This document shows positions 53,066-57,186 of a stretch of 57,186 nucleotides of DNA, piece after piece. The translations under genes were made by a program, and so were the position numbers. Origin of the DNA: an uncultured Lachnospiraceae bacterium (GTDB taxonomy: Bacteria; Bacillota; Clostridia; Lachnospirales; Lachnospiraceae); NCBI GenBank assembly GCA_937950565.1, contig CALFCS010000103.1, forward strand, positions 1 to 57,186, given 5' to 3'. The number at the start of each line of letters is the position of its first letter. Positions within the stretch are counted from its first letter, which is position 1. The notes beneath the pieces were generated by a model that had not been told where the DNA came from, did not search any database, and worked only from the letters and a program-made list of their open reading frames with translations.

Positions 53066-53974
53066 TTATCTCTCCTTTTCTGTTACCTTGCCTTTTTCAA
53101 CCAGGAATACCGGACGATAGGAAAGCTTCGCCTTCCTTAATCCTTCCGCCCCCGTATCTTCTTCTCTGTTTACATATTTATAATCCATGCATTCGTGTTC
53201 CACGAACTGCTGGTTAATCATAGGATATGCACCCTGTATATCTGCAAACGCTTTCTCGATGTGTACAACAAAAGTATCCGAACAGACTGGTTCCCCAATT
53301 GTAAATGCTATAATCTTTCCATCCAGCCTTAAAACACCGCCTTTTAATTCTAACTCCTCAAACAGCCGGAGAGAATTCAGTGTCACACACATCTCCGCAT
53401 TTTTCTCCGGGTCTTCCTCGCAGCCATTCTCATTTCTCCACTTCAGCGCCATCTGAAAACATTCTTCCACATTGTCTGTTGTCATAGGTTCATAGCTCCA
53501 CCGGTCCGCATAAACGGTTTTGAATTTATTAATATGATTTCTCTTGGCATGAAGCTTCTTTCCGGAAAGTGATGCAAGCTTTTCAGACTCGTACACATAA
53601 TCTGCCACATCTCTGACATATTCAATCTGAAACCTTCCCGGATACCACTCCTCCAGTTTTTCAAAATTGTCCGGTGTCACATTATACATGCTGAATGGAT
53701 ATCCTTTACTCTCACTGTATTTTTTCATGACATCCATCGCTTTTTTGATACATTCGTCTTCCCCTGCCGGAAAAGCGAAAGACACGTGCGTATCATCTTC
53801 GCTTTTAAAAACAAGGGCATTTTCAATGACAGCCCATTTCACCGGATACTGCCTGGACCACAGAAATACATTCACAAATGTCCGCTCACAGCTCCTGCTC
53901 GTATGATGTTTGAAATATTTTGTTATAATTTCTTTGTCTTCTAATTCTGCTCTCTTAAACTGAATTTCTTCCAT
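53066..53974 (-). CDS. DUF2156 protein (phosphatidylglycerol lysyltransferase-like GNAT fold)
   Basis: A 302-residue soluble protein with the tandem GNAT fold of DUF2156, related to the catalytic domain of MprF and to FemX-type aminoacyl-tRNA transferases. YVYESEKLASLSGKKLHAKRN (shortened here to its core SGKKLHAKRNHINKF) and YPMINQQFVEHE near the C-terminus are family landmarks. No membrane segment is present, so it is not a full MprF. The acceptor is unknown. It is the first gene behind a strong predicted promoter that carries a palindrome. Confidence 0.85.
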   Translation of the reverse strand: MEEIQFKRAELEDKEIITKYFKHHTSRSCERTFVNVFLWSRQYPVKWAVIENALVFKSEDDTHVSFAFPAGEDECIKKAMDVMKKYSESKGYPFSMYNVTPDNFEKLEEWYPGRFQIEYVRDVADYVYESEKLASLSGKKLHAKRNHINKFKTVYADRWSYEPMTTDNVEECFQMALKWRNENGCEEDPEKNAEMCVTLNSLRLFEELELKGGVLRLDGKIIAFTIGEPVCSDTFVVHIEKAFADIQGAYPMINQQFVEHECMDYKYVNREEDTGAEGLRKAKLSYRPVFLVEKGKVTEKER

Positions 53975-54030
53975 ACTTTAACCTTCTGTCTTTTCTATCT
54001 TTTTCTATCTATTCTTTACATACAAAATGA

Positions 54031-54059
54031 AGTATATCACATTTTTTTTAATGTGACAA
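54031..54059 (-). promoter_or_regulatory. Predicted promoter of the DUF2156-aminotransferase-hisC-aroF operon
   Basis: On the minus strand TTGTCA (54054-54059) and TATACT (54031-54036) are 17 bases apart, and TGA precedes the -10 to give an extended -10. Transcription would begin near 54024, about 50 bases before the DUF2156 start codon. Confidence 0.78.
54037..54056. promoter_or_regulatory. Palindrome filling the promoter spacer, candidate operator
   Basis: TCACATT (54037-54043) and AATGTGA (54050-54056) form a perfect seven-base inverted repeat around six T. It spans the whole spacer and touches both promoter boxes, the ideal place for a repressor. The regulator is unknown. Confidence 0.6.
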
Positions 54060-54090
54060 AAAAATATTGAGAGAACCCACCCAGATTAAC

Positions 54091-54132
54091 AACAGGAGCC
54101 ACAAGCCAGCAAAGCTGTCCGTGTCTCCTGTT
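54091..54132 (-). terminator. Imperfect hairpin after prfA, possible terminator
   Basis: The outer arms AACAGGAG and CTCCTGTT pair over eight bases, with inner CAC/GTG and CAGC/GCTG pairs around a three-base loop. It begins 19 bases after the prfA stop. The only T-run on the minus strand lies about 26 bases further on, so intrinsic termination is uncertain. Confidence 0.4.
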
Positions 54133-54150
54133 TATGATTCTGTGTTCATG

Positions 54151-55221
54151 CTATTCGTTCATAGATGCAAGTTTGGCTGCCTGGTCGGCCGCGATACAGG
54201 CATCAATGATTTCCTGGATATCTCCGTTCATGATTTTGTCGAGTTTGTATAATGTCAGTCCGATCCGGTGGTCGGTCACCCGGCCCTGCGGGAAGTTGTA
54301 AGTACGGATTTTTTCGGAACGGTCTCCTGTTCCAATCTGACTTTTTCTTGCTTCTGCTTCTGCGTCATGCTGTTTCTGACATTCCAAATCGTATAATTTA
54401 GCTCTTAAAAGGGCAAATGCTTTTTCCTTATTCTGAAGCTGTGATTTCTCTGTCTGGCTGTAAATTACGATTCCGGTCGGATAATGGGTCAGTCTTACCG
54501 CAGAATCTGTTGTATTGACACACTGTCCGCCATTTCCGGATGCACGCATAACATCGATACGGATATCTTTTTCATCAATCTGAACATCTACATCTTCTGC
54601 TTCCGGCATCACTGCTACTGTTATCGTCGATGTGTGGATACGTCCGCCGGATTCTGTCTCCGGTACACGCTGTACGCGGTGTACGCCGGATTCATACTTC
54701 ATTACTGAATACGCACCATTTCCATTTATCATAAAAGTCACGTTTTTCATTCCGCCGATGCCGATTTCTTCGCATTCTACCAATTCCACCTTCCAGCGTT
54801 TGCTTTCTGCATAATGAAGATACATACGATATATTTCAGCCGCAAAAAGCGCTGCCTCATCCCCGCCTGCTCCGGCACGGATTTCTACAATTACGTTCTT
54901 ATCGTCATTCGGATCTTTCGGAAGCAGTAAAATCTTAAGCTCATGCTCCAGCTCTTCTACCCTGTTCTTCGAAATATTGAGTTCTTCCTTTGCAAGCTCT
55001 CTCATTTCTTCATCAGACTCTTCCTCTAACATCTGAAGACTGTCTTCAATTGCCTGTTTACATTCTTTGTATTCTTTATATGCTTCCACAATCGGAGTCA
55101 GCTCATTCTGCTCTTTCATAAGCTTGCGGAACCTGTTCTGGTCATTTGCCACATCCGGCTCCTGCAGTTCACTTAAGATTTCCTCTAACCGGATGAGCAA
55201 ATCCTCTAATCTGTCAAACAT
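54151..55221 (-). CDS. prfA: Peptide chain release factor 1
   Basis: Class 1 release factor that reads UAA and UAG. The 356-residue protein has the GGQ catalytic motif in SGNGGQCVNTTDSAV, the codon-recognition region of domain 2 with VHRVQRVPETESGGRIH, and the N-terminal helical domain. AAGGAGG lies before the ATG. A palindrome ACATATTT-CC-AAATATGT occurs just upstream of this site. The neighbouring prmC gene encodes the methyltransferase that modifies the GGQ glutamine, and the two lie in one transcription unit. Confidence 0.97.
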   Translation of the reverse strand: MFDRLEDLLIRLEEILSELQEPDVANDQNRFRKLMKEQNELTPIVEAYKEYKECKQAIEDSLQMLEEESDEEMRELAKEELNISKNRVEELEHELKILLLPKDPNDDKNVIVEIRAGAGGDEAALFAAEIYRMYLHYAESKRWKVELVECEEIGIGGMKNVTFMINGNGAYSVMKYESGVHRVQRVPETESGGRIHTSTITVAVMPEAEDVDVQIDEKDIRIDVMRASGNGGQCVNTTDSAVRLTHYPTGIVIYSQTEKSQLQNKEKAFALLRAKLYDLECQKQHDAEAEARKSQIGTGDRSEKIRTYNFPQGRVTDHRIGLTLYKLDKIMNGDIQEIIDACIAADQAAKLASMNE

Positions 55222-55238
55222 TGTATTTCCTCCTTCAA

Positions 55239-55256
55239 CATATTTCCAAATATGTA
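55239..55256. repeat. Eight-base palindrome before the prfA ribosome binding site
   Basis: ACATATTT and AAATATGT form a perfect inverted repeat around two bases, in the 48-base gap between prmC and prfA and three bases upstream of the AAGGAGG site. It could be an operator, or an RNA hairpin with an opened loop that affects translation of prfA. Confidence 0.4.
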
Positions 55257-55269
55257 ATCCTTTTACATT

Positions 55270-56127
55270 TTACATACCAGACACTACACGGTCAAGTCCT
55301 GATAAATCCTTTTTTACACAAATATCCCTGTATCCGGCCGCCCGCATGAGCGCTGATACTGCTTCTGCCTGGTCATGTCCGATTTCAAACAGCAGACATC
55401 CGCCTTCTTTTAAATAAGCCTTGCTTTCTCTTATAATCTTTTTATAAAAATATAACCCATCCTCTTTTCCATCTAACGCAATATATGGATCATGTAGTTT
55501 TACCTCTTCCTGCAGTCCCTCGATAACCTTTGTCGGAATATAAGGCGGATTCGACACTATCATATCAAACCTGCCTTCCACATTCGCGAAAAGATCTCCC
55601 TGACGCAAGTCTGCTTCCACACCCAGCCTGCCTGCATTTCTTTCCGCCACTGCAAGAGCTTCTTTCGATATGTCTGTCCCGACCCCGGAAAGTCCTTTTA
55701 TATGCATACTTTCTTCTCCCATTTTTAAAACACTGAGAAGAATACATCCCGAACCGGTACACAGATCAAGAATACGCATTCCCGCCTTTAATCTCTTAAG
55801 CGCCTCCTCTACAAGCGTCTCTGTATCCTGCCTTGGGATAAGCACATGCTCATTTACACAGAACGCATACCCCATAAATTCCTGTTCTCCGGTAATATGC
55901 TGGAGCGGAATCCTTCGGCTTCGTCTTTTAATAACCTCATAATATCGCTCTGCCCTCTCCGTCTCTACGGCTTCTCCCATCCTTCCATAATAGGATGCTC
56001 TGTCAAGTCCCGTTACAAAAGAAAGCAAAAGCCACGCATCTAAAGATGCGTCCGGAATTCCTGCATTCTCAAGGAGCTTTGTTCCTTCTCTATGCATCTG
56101 CTGCAGTGTCAAAATTTTCTGCTTCAT
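55270..56127 (-). CDS. prmC: Release factor glutamine N5-methyltransferase PrmC
   Basis: Methylates the glutamine of the GGQ motif of release factors. The 285-residue protein has the N-terminal helical bundle, the family segment PLQHITGEQEFMGYAF, the SAM-binding ILDLCTGSGCILLS and the catalytic NPPY in IVSNPPYIP. The start is the ATG five bases after GGAG; the longer frame opens with TTG. This places the start inside the DUF1385 gene, with a 38-base overlap. Its substrate, the prfA product, is encoded next. Confidence 0.95.
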   Translation of the reverse strand: MKQKILTLQQMHREGTKLLENAGIPDASLDAWLLLSFVTGLDRASYYGRMGEAVETERAERYYEVIKRRSRRIPLQHITGEQEFMGYAFCVNEHVLIPRQDTETLVEEALKRLKAGMRILDLCTGSGCILLSVLKMGEESMHIKGLSGVGTDISKEALAVAERNAGRLGVEADLRQGDLFANVEGRFDMIVSNPPYIPTKVIEGLQEEVKLHDPYIALDGKEDGLYFYKKIIRESKAYLKEGGCLLFEIGHDQAEAVSALMRAAGYRDICVKKDLSGLDRVVSGM

Positions 56128-57019
56128 AAGTTCTCCAGTCAAATACGGCCTCTACTGCCTGAATTGCCACTTCAATCATACTGTCATCCGGTTCCTTTGT
56201 CGTAAGCCTCTGCACTGCAAGTCCAGGCTTGCTAAGCATATTCACAACCGGATTCTCACTGCTCCCAGCCAGCTTCAGCACCTCATATGAAATACCCGCA
56301 ATCACCGGAATCAGTGCAACTCTCACCACGACTCTCATAACAGGGGATTCCACATGAATCAATAACAATAAAATAATACTAATTGCCAGCACAAAAAACA
56401 GGAAACTGGTTCCACATCTCTTATGCAGCCTGGAACTGACCCGCACATTCTCTACCGTAAGAGGAAGACCATGCTCGATACAGTTAATACATTTATGTTC
56501 TGCCCCATGATACATAAAGGTCCGCTGAATATCCTTCATCCGGGATATAAGAAGCACATAGAGAATAAATATACCGATACGCACAAATCCTTCTATAATC
56601 GTACGCATACGATAGGATTCTATAAATGGCTTTAAAAATGAAGAAAGAACATATGGAAGCACCATAAAAATCGCTACTGCCATAAGAACGGAAAAAGCAA
56701 CCGTTCCTGCCATAATGATACTTTCCTGTTTTTCCCTTTTCTCCGCTTCTTTTTCTGTCAGAGCTTCTTCCTCTTCCTCATAAAAGCTTGCCGAATAAGT
56801 CAATGTCTTAATTCCAAGAACCATAGAATCCACAAAATTAAACACGCCTCTGACAAATGGTATCCTTGTAAGATTTTTCCACTTTATAACACTATGATAC
56901 TGCTCCTTTTGTACAATGATCTCGCCGTCCGGCTTTCTGACTGCTACGGCATACTCATCTTTATGCCTCATCATAATGCCCTCTAATACAGCCTGACCTC
57001 CGATATTTGATGATTTCAT
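56090..57019 (-). CDS. DUF1385 membrane protein (YqhQ-like)
   Basis: A 309-residue membrane protein of the DUF1385 family. It starts with the family signature SSNIGGQAVLEGIMMRHKDEYAVAVR (core GGQAVLEGIMM). Four hydrophobic segments lie at about residues 100-125, 140-160, 205-225 and 228-248. The loop YHGAEHKCINCIEHG carries histidines and cysteines that could bind metal. Function is not established. An AGAGGT site precedes the ATG. The rpmE-DUF1385-prmC-prfA order is common in clostridia. It overlaps prmC by 38 bases. Confidence 0.9.
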   Translation of the reverse strand: MKSSNIGGQAVLEGIMMRHKDEYAVAVRKPDGEIIVQKEQYHSVIKWKNLTRIPFVRGVFNFVDSMVLGIKTLTYSASFYEEEEEALTEKEAEKREKQESIIMAGTVAFSVLMAVAIFMVLPYVLSSFLKPFIESYRMRTIIEGFVRIGIFILYVLLISRMKDIQRTFMYHGAEHKCINCIEHGLPLTVENVRVSSRLHKRCGTSFLFFVLAISIILLLLIHVESPVMRVVVRVALIPVIAGISYEVLKLAGSSENPVVNMLSKPGLAVQRLTTKEPDDSMIEVAIQAVEAVFDWRTYEAENFDTAADA

Positions 57020-57072
57020 AATTACCTCTTTATTCTGTGTCCTGCGATGAACAAAATTTCCTATATAATGAT

Positions 57073-57102
57073 AAAAGGGGTGAGATATAAAAACCTCACC
57101 CC
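57073..57102 (-). terminator. Rho-independent terminator after rpmE
   Basis: GGGGTGAG and CTCACCCC form a perfect eight-base-pair stem around a ten-base loop, followed on the minus strand by TTTT. It lies 14 bases after the rpmE stop and about 54 bases before the DUF1385 start. Confidence 0.8.
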
Positions 57103-57115
57103 GTTACTTGCAATC

Positions 57116-57186
57116 TTATTTGCCCATTCCATATTTCTTATTGAACTTATCAACACGGCCACGAGCCTGAGTTGCTTTCTGCTGTC
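57116..57186 (-). CDS. rpmE: 50S ribosomal protein L31, C-terminal end
   Basis: The last 23 codons read QARGRVDKFNKKYGM near their end, the conserved C-terminus of bacterial L31, and finish with TAA. The start and the zinc-binding cysteines of the N-terminal half lie beyond the window. A terminator follows. Confidence 0.9.
   Translation of the reverse strand, partial: QQKATQARGRVDKFNKKYGMGK

Noticed and set aside
54037..54064. The TCACATT/AATGTGA palindrome followed by an A-run, as an intrinsic terminator.
   Set aside because: The stem is AT-rich and weak, and it lies exactly inside a well-formed promoter, so an operator is the better reading.
54061..54150. The hairpin after prfA as a riboswitch or small RNA.
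   Set aside because: No known aptamer pattern is visible; it is short, imperfect and directly follows a stop codon, which fits a weak terminator better.

Overview
The window reads as a chromosomal segment of a low-to-moderate-GC Gram-positive of the Clostridia, most likely a Lachnospiraceae. The evidence is a PolC-type DNA polymerase III, a MurE carrying the meso-diaminopimelate motif DNPR, strong AAGGAG ribosome binding sites, and the gene orders rlmN-rsmB-metallopeptidase-fmt-def-priA-murE and rpmE-DUF1385-prmC-prfA. The genus cannot be fixed from the sequence alone. Almost every gene is on the minus strand; only pepT and a small XRE-family regulator are on the plus strand. No rRNA, tRNA, CRISPR array, insertion sequence or prophage was seen, and no gene-free stretch exceeds about 200 bases.

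Layout. (1) 1-7.8 kb: a minus-strand housekeeping operon running murE, priA, def, fmt, a YugP-like metallopeptidase, rsmB and rlmN (cut by the window edge). (2) 7.8-9.2 kb: divergent pepT with its own promoter and a bidirectional terminator. (3) 9.2-12.1 kb: a short unit of GNAT acetyltransferase, DUF3048 lipoprotein and glf. (4) 12.1-41.7 kb: a roughly 29 kb cell-surface polysaccharide locus, transcribed on the minus strand from a good promoter in front of an LCP ligase gene, and ending with mnmM. (5) 41.7-48.7 kb: an EamA transporter, polC, ispG and a small membrane protein behind a perfect consensus promoter. (6) 48.7-54.1 kb: an XRE regulator convergent with an amino-acid operon (DUF2156, aminotransferase, hisC, small export protein, DAHP synthase). 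(7) 54.1-57.2 kb: prfA, prmC, DUF1385 and the end of rpmE.

How the polysaccharide locus appears to work. A PglC-like phosphoglycosyltransferase starts the repeat unit on undecaprenyl phosphate, and nine cytoplasmic GT2 and GT4 family proteins lie between it and the end of the locus. Two Wzx-type flippases and one Wzy/O-antigen-ligase-like polymerase follow, and an LCP enzyme would attach the polymer to peptidoglycan. A GtrB-like polyprenyl-phosphate glycosyltransferase and two GT-C membrane proteins could add side branches outside the membrane. UDP-glucuronate (ugd), UDP-galactofuranose (glf) and a dTDP-3-amino-3,6-dideoxyhexose (ketoisomerase plus DegT transaminase) are the sugar donors that can be predicted.

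The most unusual part lies between the separated ketoisomerase and transaminase genes (about 13.8-21.9 kb). It holds a flippase, a TagB/TagF-like phosphotransferase, an opine-dehydrogenase-like protein, a TagD-like cytidylyltransferase fused to a degenerate Gfo/Idh domain, a class V aminotransferase and a GT-C protein. My inference is that it makes and transfers a CDP-activated phospho-unit, possibly amino-substituted, onto the polysaccharide. The unit cannot be identified from sequence alone.
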